A DNA stretch of 5,615 nucleotides from Pseudomonadota bacterium (GTDB taxonomy: Bacteria > Desulfobacterota > Desulfobacteria > Desulfobacterales > Desulfobacteraceae), in the NCBI GenBank assembly GCA_018816605.1, contig JAHIVS010000712.1, positions 1-5,615 on the forward strand, read 5' to 3'. Position 1 is the stretch's first letter. The number at the start of each line of letters is the position of its first letter. The notes under the pieces are model-generated. The model was not told the DNA's origin, did no database searches, and saw nothing but the letters and a program-made list of their open reading frames with translations. A program made the translations under genes and the position numbers. Below, in pieces: positions 1 through 5,615 of the stretch.

Positions 1-882
1 ATTGAAAATTTCCATTTGATCAGAAAAGAGAATGGTGGGGTAAGCTCTTCCCGAAACATGGGGCTTTCAATCGCCCGGGGTGATTACATCCTGTTTTTGG
101 ACGGAGACGATTATATCAGTGAAAACTGTGTTGAAGCCTTATCAGATTATATTCTGAAAGCCAGATCAGATATCATTTGCTACGGATTTGATCAAGTGAA
201 TGAACACCACGATGTGTTGCATCGCTATTTTGATAAATACAGGTTTCCCAAGGTATCAATGACAGGCATGGAAACGTTGATAACACAATCAGACAATCGA
301 TTTTTTCGAATGTGGACTGGTAGTGTTGTTTATAGTAGAAAACTATTGGCACAAAATTCACTTGAATACACCAAAGACTGTCATTGTGGGCAAGATTCGG
401 AATTTTTAGCAAAAGCCTTGATGTGTGCCCCTAAAGTATCTTTTCTAAACAGGGTTCTATCCTATTATTTGATCCGGAAAGGATCAAAGACAAATCGCTA
501 TAATATTGATAGATTTCAAGTGATTTTTGCCAGACAAAGAAGTTTAGAATATGCACGGCTGAGAATGGATGAAAAATCCTTAAGAATATTCGAAGCAGAA
601 TTTAATTGTAATATTATTCGCAGGTTTCTTTTTATTTTTATTTCCTGTATGGAATACAAGATCCAACAATCGAAAACCAAAAGAGAAGCATTTAAAATTT
701 TATATGACGATATAAACAATCATTTTCCTTCATTGTGGAATGAAATGAATCAAAGAATGAAGAAATATGATGGAAAAGGGAGAGATAAAAAATTATTTGT
801 TAAATGTAAATTATTCAGACTATCTCCTTTTTTATATTATATTTTGTTTAAACTCAAAAAATATCTCCAATTTCATTTCTAA
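1..882 (+). CDS. Glycosyltransferase family 2 (GT-A fold), 5' end cut off by window edge
   Basis: Transfers a sugar from a nucleotide-sugar donor to a growing glycan, presumably at the inner face of the cytoplasmic membrane. The frame is open from base 1, so the start lies outside; 293 residues are visible. Family knowledge suggests the first 60 or so residues, with the nucleotide-binding strand, are missing. Numbering from base 1, residues 9-37 match the core GT2 block: KENGGVSSSRNMGLSIARGD, then YILFLDGDD. The metal-binding DXD is D34-G-D36. Residues 105-111 (WTGSVVY) and 130-135 (GQDSEF) match the acceptor-side region; the usual GED is GQD here, keeping the Asp expected to be the catalytic base. 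The last 130 or so residues are basic and aromatic (for example LFRLSPFLYYILFKLKKYL), which could be a membrane-associating tail. A TTG at 16 is in frame but falls inside the conserved domain and is not the real start. Donor and acceptor cannot be predicted. Confidence 0.93.
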   Translation: MENFHLIRKENGGVSSSRNMGLSIARGDYILFLDGDDYISENCVEALSDYILKARSDIICYGFDQVNEHHDVLHRYFDKYRFPKVSMTGMETLITQSDNRFFRMWTGSVVYSRKLLAQNSLEYTKDCHCGQDSEFLAKALMCAPKVSFLNRVLSYYLIRKGSKTNRYNIDRFQVIFARQRSLEYARLRMDEKSLRIFEAEFNCNIIRRFLFIFISCMEYKIQQSKTKREAFKILYDDINNHFPSLWNEMNQRMKKYDGKGRDKKLFVKCKLFRLSPFLYYILFKLKKYLQFHF

Positions 883-939
883 GAGGCTGGTCTATTGATT
901 TTTTTTATATCCTTATTGAAAACAGATGAATATGTTTGC

Positions 940-945
940 AGGAGG
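940..945 (+). promoter_or_regulatory. Strong Shine-Dalgarno AGGAGG before the pyruvyl transferase
   Basis: A perfect AGGAGG lies between the GT2 gene and the pyruvyl transferase gene. In-frame start choices are TTG 936, which would place the site inside the gene; GTG 948, only 2 bases after the site; and ATG 960, 14 bases after it. None has ideal spacing. ATG 960 is preferred because it is an ATG and keeps the ribosome site outside the gene. Confidence 0.6.
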
Positions 946-959
946 TTGTGATACCGGTT

Positions 960-1874
960 ATGAATCAACCAACACTAAAACCCATTCGAAAGGAAGGTTT
1001 CAAAGGCAAAATTCCTGAACCAATTATGGAGTGGGGGTATAAATGGAAATTTAAATTATTAAATATTATTCATCATAAAAAAAAGCTTGTAAAAAAAGAG
1101 GATTTGGTTTTTTGGTGGCGCAATAAGAATAATTTTGGAGATTGGATTACACCATATATCTATAAAAAAATCACAGGGAAAAATGCGGTTTTTCAGAAGC
1201 CGTCTAATAAATCCAACCAAACAGTTTTAATGGCGATTGGAAGTATCTTACAACATACTTCTTCCAATGCTATTGTTTGGGGGTCTGGAATAATGAAACG
1301 AAAAGTGTTCTTCCAGAAACCCAACAAAACACTTTGTGTTCGAGGGCCTATCACCCGTGAGAGGTTTATGGAAATGGGATATGATTGTCCAGCAGTTTAT
1401 GGGGATCCGGCAATTTTATTGCCTAAGTTTTATTCTATTCAAGCAACTGCAGGGAATTTAATAGGGATTATACCACATAACAGCGATTATGAGTTGGTTT
1501 TAAAAACATTTCCTTTCGAGCCCTTTAAGGTCATTGATTTAAGGCAAGATGTTGAAGTTGTTTTGGAAGAGATAGGTTCTTGTTCTGCAATCATAAGTTC
1601 TTCATTGCACGGCATTATTGTTCCACATGCGTATGGTATTCCAGCTTTGTGGGTGATGTTTTCAGACGCTGTTCCAGGAGACAACGTGAAATTTTATGAT
1701 TATTATCAGAGTGTTGGCGTTTTTAATCTTAAGCCCAAAATGTTGAATGAGTTACCCAAAGAAGATGAACTGTTAAGAGAAGTCGTGTTGGATTTCCCTC
1801 AACCGAAGCTCTCAATTGAGGAAATGGCGGATAATGTATTAGAAATTTTTAAAAATTATATTTCTTCTCGGTAG
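960..1874 (+). CDS. Polysaccharide pyruvyl transferase family protein (PF04230-like)
   Basis: Family members transfer pyruvate from phosphoenolpyruvate onto a sugar as a ketal, adding negative charge to surface polysaccharides. From ATG 960 the product has 304 residues. Features in order: a basic N-terminal stretch (residues 1-50); NFGDWITPYIYKKITG at 58-73, the usual N-x-GD opening; a Gly-rich loop WGSGI at 107-111; VRGPITRERFMEMGYD at 127-142; YGDPAILLP at 147-155; IGIIPH at 168-173; and SSSLHGIIVPHAYGIPAL at 213-230, the conserved SLHG-type block near the presumed active site. This order of blocks is typical of the family. The length is near the usual 300-400, there is no signal peptide, and it is probably cytoplasmic. 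The start is uncertain (TTG 936 or GTG 948 are alternatives), but this changes only a few residues outside the domain. It follows the GT2 gene by 77 bases with no clear terminator, so co-transcription is likely. The sugar substrate is unknown. Confidence 0.9.
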   Translation: MNQPTLKPIRKEGFKGKIPEPIMEWGYKWKFKLLNIIHHKKKLVKKEDLVFWWRNKNNFGDWITPYIYKKITGKNAVFQKPSNKSNQTVLMAIGSILQHTSSNAIVWGSGIMKRKVFFQKPNKTLCVRGPITRERFMEMGYDCPAVYGDPAILLPKFYSIQATAGNLIGIIPHNSDYELVLKTFPFEPFKVIDLRQDVEVVLEEIGSCSAIISSSLHGIIVPHAYGIPALWVMFSDAVPGDNVKFYDYYQSVGVFNLKPKMLNELPKEDELLREVVLDFPQPKLSIEEMADNVLEIFKNYISSR

Positions 1875-2178
1875 TGTTGGGTTTAGTTTTTGAATATATT
1901 TTTTTCTAAAAAGGAGCACTATATTGAGCCTCCTATAGGATCGCTTCGAGGTTATCACGAAATGGATAGCGTTTATTTTCTTGCTGTTTCAGGGCTAAAG
2001 GTTACCAAGACTGCTGGTCAATTAAAATTATTTCGAGTCAAAGGTCATTATTTCTGTTGGGGCTCCATTGAATTTTCATAAAGAGAATGAATTTCTTGAC
2101 ATTTTTTTTAAATTTATGCAGAAAGTGTAAACTTGATTTGATGTTTGCCATCTTCCATATTTTTCCGAAAGGAGATCT
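1875..2178 (+). other. 304-base gap with a doubtful 63-codon open stretch and the leader of the next gene
   Basis: This AT-rich spacer follows the pyruvyl transferase. Positions 1890-2081 are open for 63 codons from a TTG, in the same frame as the preceding gene (RGYHEMDSVYFLAVSGLKV and so on). I do not recognise the peptide. TTG 1890 has no ribosome site, and the AAGGAG at 1911-1916 precedes no usable ATG, GTG or TTG: TTG 1924 hits a stop after four codons. ATG 1962 is in frame but has no Shine-Dalgarno. It may be a gene remnant or chance. TCCTATAGGA at 1931-1940 is a perfect 10-base palindrome. TTGACA at 2096-2101 resembles a -35 box, but no good -10 lies 16-18 bases downstream, so a promoter for the GT92 gene is only possible. 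No terminator hairpin with a T-run was found. Confidence 0.4.
2168..2174 (+). promoter_or_regulatory. Shine-Dalgarno AAAGGAG supporting TTG start of the GT92-like gene
   Basis: AAAGGAG ends 4 bases before TTG 2179. No ATG lies in frame until 2227, which has no ribosome site at the right distance. This supports initiation at the TTG, which adds the basic N-terminus MKKSIQYLKRLLK. Confidence 0.7.
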
Positions 2179-3243
2179 TTGAAAAAAAGCATTCAATACC
2201 TCAAAAGACTGTTAAAGCCACCTGGGATGGATCTTCACCACGGACTTAAAAAAACTTATAAAAATTTGTTTTTCGGCTTGGGGAAAGTGTTACGAGGAGA
2301 AATCCGATTGGATTATCTGTATGGAAAAACACAATACCATCCTCTATATCCCGTTGAAGGGGATATACCCAAAAAATTTGAACATGCATTTGCTATCGCA
2401 GCAATCGTCAGAAATGAAGGAAGATATCTTCAAGAATGGATAGAATTTCATCGGCTGGTGGGATGCAGTAAGTTTTATATCTATGACAACAGCAGTACGG
2501 ATAATACAAGGGAGATCCTGGATTATTATTCAAAAAAAGGGTTAGTAGATTGGGTTGAATGGCCTCACATGAATTCCTGGTTGAATACCCAGCAACTTGC
2601 ATACTGTCATGCAATCTATAAGAGTCGTTGCCATGTTCAATGGCTTGCCTTGATTGATGTAGATGAATTTTTATTTTCACCATCATACAAAAATTTTGTT
2701 TCTTTTCTGGACTTATATGTCGATCTACCGGCCTTGATTGTCTACTGGGATATGTTCGGAACCTCAGGTCACAAGTTCAGACCACAAGGACTTCTTACCG
2801 AAAATTATACGAAGCGCACAGATATATCCCATCCCGAAAATCAGTATCGTCCCCTTGTGAAATCCATTGTCCAACCTCATGAAGTGACAGCCGTGAGTAA
2901 TGTTCACTGTTTTCAAACAAAGATATGGCCTGTTTTGGGCTATGATGAAAATCGTAACCCTATTTCTCTTATCAGCGATATACATCCCCAAAAGCAGATC
3001 CGCCTGAATCATTATTATACCAAATCCTTGGAGGATTGGGTTTGTCGAATGAATTATGCCTGGGATGCAAGCGGATACCAGATTACCAGCCCTGATGCCC
3101 CAAAGTTACGTCGGAACAGAAATGTTTTCAAAGAGATCCACAAGCTTGAGATAGAAGATACGAGCTGTCATTTTTTGTTGCAAGCCTTAAAACAACAGAT
3201 AGAAAAAAATCCGATCTCAGAGTCAAGTGTGAATCTTGGTTGA
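2179..3243 (+). CDS. GT92-like / Glyco_tranf_2_4-type glycosyltransferase
   Basis: A predicted GT-A glycosyltransferase of 354 residues, likely acting on the polysaccharide or lipopolysaccharide repeat unit in the cytoplasm. It starts at TTG with a well-placed AAAGGAG. Residues 1-70 are a basic leader with no clear membrane segment. The catalytic domain begins at AAIVRNEGRYLQEWIEFHRL (74-93), the typical 'kNE..yl.EW..yH' opening. YIYDNSSTDNT (100-110) follows, then the metal-binding ALIDVDEFLF (157-166, DVD at 160-162), and RLNHYYTKSLEDW (275-287), the HYYTKS.E.W block that marks the GT92/DUF23 and PF13704 families. All the key residues I know for the family are present. After residue 300 the sequence is charged and poorly conserved. 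An A7 run at 3203-3209, 11 codons before the stop, could join this frame to a second open frame of 38 codons (to 3326), so the true C-terminus may differ. The sugar specificity is unknown. Confidence 0.9.
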   Translation: MKKSIQYLKRLLKPPGMDLHHGLKKTYKNLFFGLGKVLRGEIRLDYLYGKTQYHPLYPVEGDIPKKFEHAFAIAAIVRNEGRYLQEWIEFHRLVGCSKFYIYDNSSTDNTREILDYYSKKGLVDWVEWPHMNSWLNTQQLAYCHAIYKSRCHVQWLALIDVDEFLFSPSYKNFVSFLDLYVDLPALIVYWDMFGTSGHKFRPQGLLTENYTKRTDISHPENQYRPLVKSIVQPHEVTAVSNVHCFQTKIWPVLGYDENRNPISLISDIHPQKQIRLNHYYTKSLEDWVCRMNYAWDASGYQITSPDAPKLRRNRNVFKEIHKLEIEDTSCHFLLQALKQQIEKNPISESSVNLG

Positions 3244-3547
3244 GATTCAAAAAACAACTATGGAATCAGTTAAGTGTGTATACCCGTCATCTTAAAAAAC
3301 GTTTCACGCGTCTTGCTTTGATTTAAGCTTTCGATTTCCATCATTATGGTATTATTTTAAGGAATTCAATTATTGCAGATGGATTGTATGGCCAGTCCCA
3401 ATATGTTAGACATTAAAAAAACATGAACAACATAAGATTGGTCGGCACAAAAATTTCAGGAGGGCAGATAGGTCGTCCCCAAATCGGTTTTAAACGTATT
3501 GCGGCAAACTTGAGGATATGGGTTTGCTTTGGGGATAGTCGTTTGTC
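3244..3547 (+). other. 304-base gap between the GT92-like and acyltransferase genes
   Basis: No confident gene lies here. One frame (codons starting at positions divisible by 3) stays open across most of the gap, interrupted only by TAA 3324 and TAA 3414 and ending at TGA 3549. Its first part overlaps the 3' end of the GT92-like gene, and its later part may be a decayed gene, described separately. An AGGAGG at 3458-3463 has no ATG, GTG or TTG at a usable distance and looks like an orphan site. A nested inverted repeat occupies 3476-3535. I saw no clear promoter and no hairpin followed by a T-run. Confidence 0.5.
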
Positions 3548-3551
3548 ATGA
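3327..3551 (+). pseudogene. Possible decayed coding remnant, perhaps of a DDE transposase
   Basis: One frame reads as protein-like sequence with a single internal TAA at 3414. The part before it ends IIADGLYGQSQYVRH (3369-3413) and the part after continues NNIRLVGTKISGGQIGRPQI. From memory, the 'ADGLYG...YVRHLK' pattern resembles the segment around the second catalytic Asp of some IS4-group DDE transposases, followed by a basic GRP stretch. This is a weak recognition from a short peptide. The second part could also be read as a 42-codon gene, ATG 3423 to TGA 3549-3551, whose stop overlaps the acyltransferase start as ATGA. It has no Shine-Dalgarno. A remnant, a small coupled gene or chance openness are all possible. 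Confidence 0.25.
3476..3535 (+). promoter_or_regulatory. Nested inverted repeat overlapping the likely ribosome site of the acyltransferase gene
   Basis: TCCCCAAA (3476-3483) is perfectly complementary to TTTGGGGA (3528-3535). Just inside the 3' arm, GCAAAC (3504-3509) is complementary to GTTTGC (3522-3527) around a 12-base loop. The two 3' arms are contiguous; the 5' arms are separated by 20 bases. The GGGGA at 3531-3535 is the only Shine-Dalgarno-like sequence before ATG 3548, so the outer stem would cover it. There is no T-run after the structure, so it is not an intrinsic terminator. A regulatory role is inferred only. Confidence 0.3.
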
Positions 3552-4564
3552 GAGATAACAGAATAGATATCTTAAGGTTTATAGGCCTGGCAATGGTCAT
3601 TTTTGCCCATGTCGGTCCGCCTAGATTTTTGTTTCAACTCAGGAATTTCGATGTGCCGCTGATGGTGCTGGTATCAGGCATGTCTTTTGGGTATAGTTAT
3701 AAAAGCAATGTGGCATATCTGACGTACATTTGGAAAAGAGTTGAAAGAGTGGTTTTTCCTGTTTGGATATTTTTAATGGTTTATTTTTCAGCGCTTTTTC
3801 TGTTTTTCCCAGGTAGCAGTGAGTTAGACTCCAGTATCATCTTATCATCTTTTTTCCTCATTAGTGGTATTGGTTATGTATGGATTATTCGGGTATTCCT
3901 TTTAGTGGCTTTGGTATCTCCCTTTATATATTGTTATAATAAAAAAATAGAATCTCATTATCATTACCTTCTCTCGCTCACCCTCTTCTTTGCTGTTTAT
4001 GAGTTAATTCGTTATTTTCCTGTGCTGGAGATGGAAGGCGGTATCGGTGCGGTTGTAAATTTAGTCATTCCATATGTTGTACCCTATTCAATATTGTTTG
4101 CGCTTGGCTTGAGAATTCCATCATTAAATAAAAGACAAATGATTAATGTGTCAATTTTTAATTTAGGCTTGTTTATAGTACTTGGCACTATCTTGTTTTT
4201 GATCTTTGGCGAGTTCAAACCCACGCAAGCGCTCAAGTACCCGCCTTCAACCTATTATTTTTCATATTCTATTTTTGTATCCTGTATTTTATGGGGATTG
4301 AGTCTGTCCATCGAAAAAATATTAAAAAAAATAAAATTATTACAGGTGGTGTTGTTTATAGCCCAAAATTCTATTTGGATTTATCTGTGGCATATTCCGC
4401 TTGTAAAAACACCGCATGCCAATTTTGTTTTAAAGTATGTGATTGTATTTTCAATCTCTGTTGTTATTGTTTATTGTCAAGTGTGGTTTGTGAACAATGT
4501 TCTTATTAATCTTACTTCAAGTGTTGTTGCAAGAAAAAATATGAAAATTTTATTAACGGGTTGA
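3548..4564 (+). CDS. Membrane acyltransferase, Acyl_transf_3 family (PF01757)
   Basis: An integral inner-membrane protein of 338 residues, predicted to O-acylate (most often O-acetylate) a cell-surface glycan or its lipid-linked precursor. The N-terminus RIDILRFIGLAMVIFAHVG (5-23) carries the family hallmark R-x10-H (Arg10 and His21), which is required for activity in studied relatives. VPLMVLVSGMSFGYS (about 36-50) matches the usual 'vPlFf.iSGy' block. About ten hydrophobic segments follow, near residues 8-22, 36-50, 68-90, 103-130, 139-157, 168-188, 198-220, 234-254, 265-286 and 295-317. The ninth contains NSIWIYLWHIPLV, the conserved late 'S..iYl.H' motif. Length is normal for the single-domain form without a fused SGNH domain. 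ATG 3548 is the first possible start after an in-frame TAG at 3536; its ribosome site is weak (GGGGA, 12 bases away). The next gene begins 31 bases after the stop. Acyl group and acceptor are not predictable. Confidence 0.92.
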   Translation: MRDNRIDILRFIGLAMVIFAHVGPPRFLFQLRNFDVPLMVLVSGMSFGYSYKSNVAYLTYIWKRVERVVFPVWIFLMVYFSALFLFFPGSSELDSSIILSSFFLISGIGYVWIIRVFLLVALVSPFIYCYNKKIESHYHYLLSLTLFFAVYELIRYFPVLEMEGGIGAVVNLVIPYVVPYSILFALGLRIPSLNKRQMINVSIFNLGLFIVLGTILFLIFGEFKPTQALKYPPSTYYFSYSIFVSCILWGLSLSIEKILKKIKLLQVVLFIAQNSIWIYLWHIPLVKTPHANFVLKYVIVFSISVVIVYCQVWFVNNVLINLTSSVVARKNMKILLTG

Positions 4565-4595
4565 TTTATCTGAGCTGACAGAAGAATGGTTTGTC

Positions 4596-5615
4596 ATGGG
4601 GGCGAAGTTGCTTGAATGGAAGATAGAAAAAATAGGTACTATTTCTCCTGATTTTAAATTAGAAATAAATCAGCTTTGGGAAAAGGATACTTTCTCAAAC
4701 CCATTTGCCTCCCCTTCATTTATAGAAATGTTGGTGGAGAAAGTTGTTGTAAAAGGTCAAATGGTCATAATTGCAAGGGGATATTCTGATTTGAGTCTTC
4801 TTTCTGCCTTGTGGCTGTTGCGGTTGGACAAATCACGTAATCTTCATTTTCTTCAATATTATTTGTGCGATTATGCCAGCCCCCTATATGATTCCGATGC
4901 GACCAGAGAGGATCTTTCCCAAGGAATTGCTGCCGTTATCCAAACGATTCAACCCAGGAATATATTGCTTGAGCCCTTGCCTGAATGGGGTCATACGCTT
5001 TGTGCTGCCAGGGATGGGATAAAAAAGGCAGGTTATAAATATAAGGCGTTCCCTTTTGACAGGGCACCACATGTCCGGGGAGCAACAGATTCTGACGGGG
5101 TCATAAAATTTAAAAAGATGTTTAATCGCCATCGCAGTTTGAACAATTATACCAATCAGTTGAAACGGGAAAAAGGATTTTTTTTTGAAATTGATCAAAC
5201 CGGGAAAAATATTAATCAATGGGCTGACCAATTTTGTGAGGCCCATGACAAGCGGTGGGAACCTACCCCTACTCCGTCAAAATATCAGGATAGACAGCCC
5301 CGGGAAGATTTAAAAAAAGCGTTAAAGGCTTGGGCAAAGGATAAGGTTCTGATTCGTTTCAGTATCTGCATATTGACCCGCCGGATTACATTTGTGGTTG
5401 GTTTGAAAACCGGGGAGGAGATTATTCATTTCCACACCGCCCGGTTACCGGTATACAATAAACTTGGGACCGGCAATATTACGACTCGGCTCATGGGGTT
5501 GTGGATGGCGGACAATGGGTATGGCACCATGGATTTCGGACGCGGAAATGAGGGGTATAAATATTATTTTGCCAATGAAACACAGCGTGTGTGGCGCATT
5601 TATGCTTCCAGATCC
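4596..5615 (+). CDS. CelD/BioF2-like GNAT acyltransferase (Acetyltransf_6, PF13480), 3' end cut off
   Basis: The frame is open from ATG 4596 to the window edge (340 residues, no stop seen). Family members are cytoplasmic GNAT-fold proteins often found in exopolysaccharide and cellulose clusters, where they are thought to acylate amino groups or precursors; few have a proven reaction. Residues 20-65 (NPFASPSFIEMLVE at 35-48) resemble the usual N-terminal 'nPF..p.w......' opening. Residues 171-310 form the presumed PF13480 core: an Arg/Lys-rich stretch KFKKMFNRHRSLNNYTNQLK (171-190), a helix with the FCEAHDKRW block (213-221), two beta strands (251-270), and YNKLGTGNITTRLMGLWMAD (287-306). GYGTMDFGRGNEGYKYYFAN (308-327) is the characteristic C-terminal 'yDfgrGdE.YK' motif. 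Upstream the frame opens only at 4557 with no ATG, GTG or TTG, so 4596 is the first start; only a weak AGAAG precedes it. Perhaps 20-60 residues are missing at the C-terminus. G+C rises visibly after about 4860. Confidence 0.85.
   Translation, partial: MGAKLLEWKIEKIGTISPDFKLEINQLWEKDTFSNPFASPSFIEMLVEKVVVKGQMVIIARGYSDLSLLSALWLLRLDKSRNLHFLQYYLCDYASPLYDSDATREDLSQGIAAVIQTIQPRNILLEPLPEWGHTLCAARDGIKKAGYKYKAFPFDRAPHVRGATDSDGVIKFKKMFNRHRSLNNYTNQLKREKGFFFEIDQTGKNINQWADQFCEAHDKRWEPTPTPSKYQDRQPREDLKKALKAWAKDKVLIRFSICILTRRITFVVGLKTGEEIIHFHTARLPVYNKLGTGNITTRLMGLWMADNGYGTMDFGRGNEGYKYYFANETQRVWRIYASRS

Noticed and set aside
883..935. T-run after the GT2 gene as a terminator
   Set aside because: No stable inverted repeat precedes the T-rich stretch.
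1409..1423. Hairpin GGCAATTTTATTGCC
   Set aside because: A 5-base stem inside the pyruvyl transferase gene, covering the conserved GDPAILLP codons; no T-run follows.
2408..3012. Two minus-strand open frames (2408-2686 and 2764-3012)
   Set aside because: Both are opposite the conserved core of the GT92-like gene and are shadows of its codon pattern.
4179..4200. TGGCAC followed by TTG, resembling a sigma-54 promoter
   Set aside because: The spacing and the second half do not fit TGGCAC-N5-TTGC, and it sits inside the acyltransferase coding region.
4291..4509. 72-codon + strand frame rich in Cys
   Set aside because: It is an out-of-frame reading of the membrane acyltransferase; the Cys codons arise from shifted TTT/GTT-rich membrane segments.
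3541..4598. Identical 10-base GTTTGTCATG at the starts of the last two genes (3541-3550 and 4589-4598)
   Set aside because: The match does not extend on either side and includes no ribosome site; chance is enough to explain it.
4884..5246. 120-codon open frame on the minus strand
   Set aside because: It lies wholly inside the CelD-like gene, whose + strand translation carries the family motifs; the minus-strand peptide has no recognisable domain.

Overview
The window is a stretch of a bacterial surface-polysaccharide gene cluster (capsule, O-antigen or exopolysaccharide). All recognisable genes lie on the + strand. Five genes are supported: a glycosyltransferase family 2 (GT2) enzyme cut by the left edge (1-882), a polysaccharide pyruvyl transferase (960-1874), a GT92-like glycosyltransferase (2179-3243), a membrane acyltransferase of the Acyl_transf_3 family (3548-4564), and a CelD/BioF2-like GNAT acyltransferase cut by the right edge (4596-5615). 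No RNA gene, CRISPR array, complete insertion sequence or convincing terminator was seen.

Organism: the genes are AT-rich with mixed codon use, have Shine-Dalgarno sites and include one TTG start. The cluster type fits a Gram-negative bacterium; a Desulfobacterota-like sediment organism is only a guess. Such clusters are often horizontally acquired, so base composition is a poor guide to the host. The last gene becomes visibly richer in G+C after about position 4860, which may reflect a mosaic or a return to host-like composition.

Layout: 1-882 is the GT2 gene. A 77-base AT-rich gap with a strong AGGAGG leads to the pyruvyl transferase. Positions 1875-2178 are a 304-base gap holding a 63-codon open stretch of doubtful status and the leader of the GT92 gene. 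Positions 3244-3547 are a second gap of the same size. One reading frame there has only two internal stops and may be a decayed gene, possibly a transposase, and a nested inverted repeat just before the acyltransferase start could cover its weak ribosome binding site. The last two genes are 31 bases apart and are probably co-transcribed.

How the genes fit together (inference): the two glycosyltransferases would add sugars to a lipid-linked repeat unit on the cytoplasmic side. The pyruvyl transferase would add an acidic ketal, and the Acyl_transf_3 protein would O-acylate the glycan at the membrane. The GNAT-like protein would acylate a further amine or precursor. No flippase, polymerase or export gene lies in the window, so the polymer type cannot be named. 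Apart from the two gaps, the region looks like an ordinary cluster of this kind; I did not find a clearly new system.
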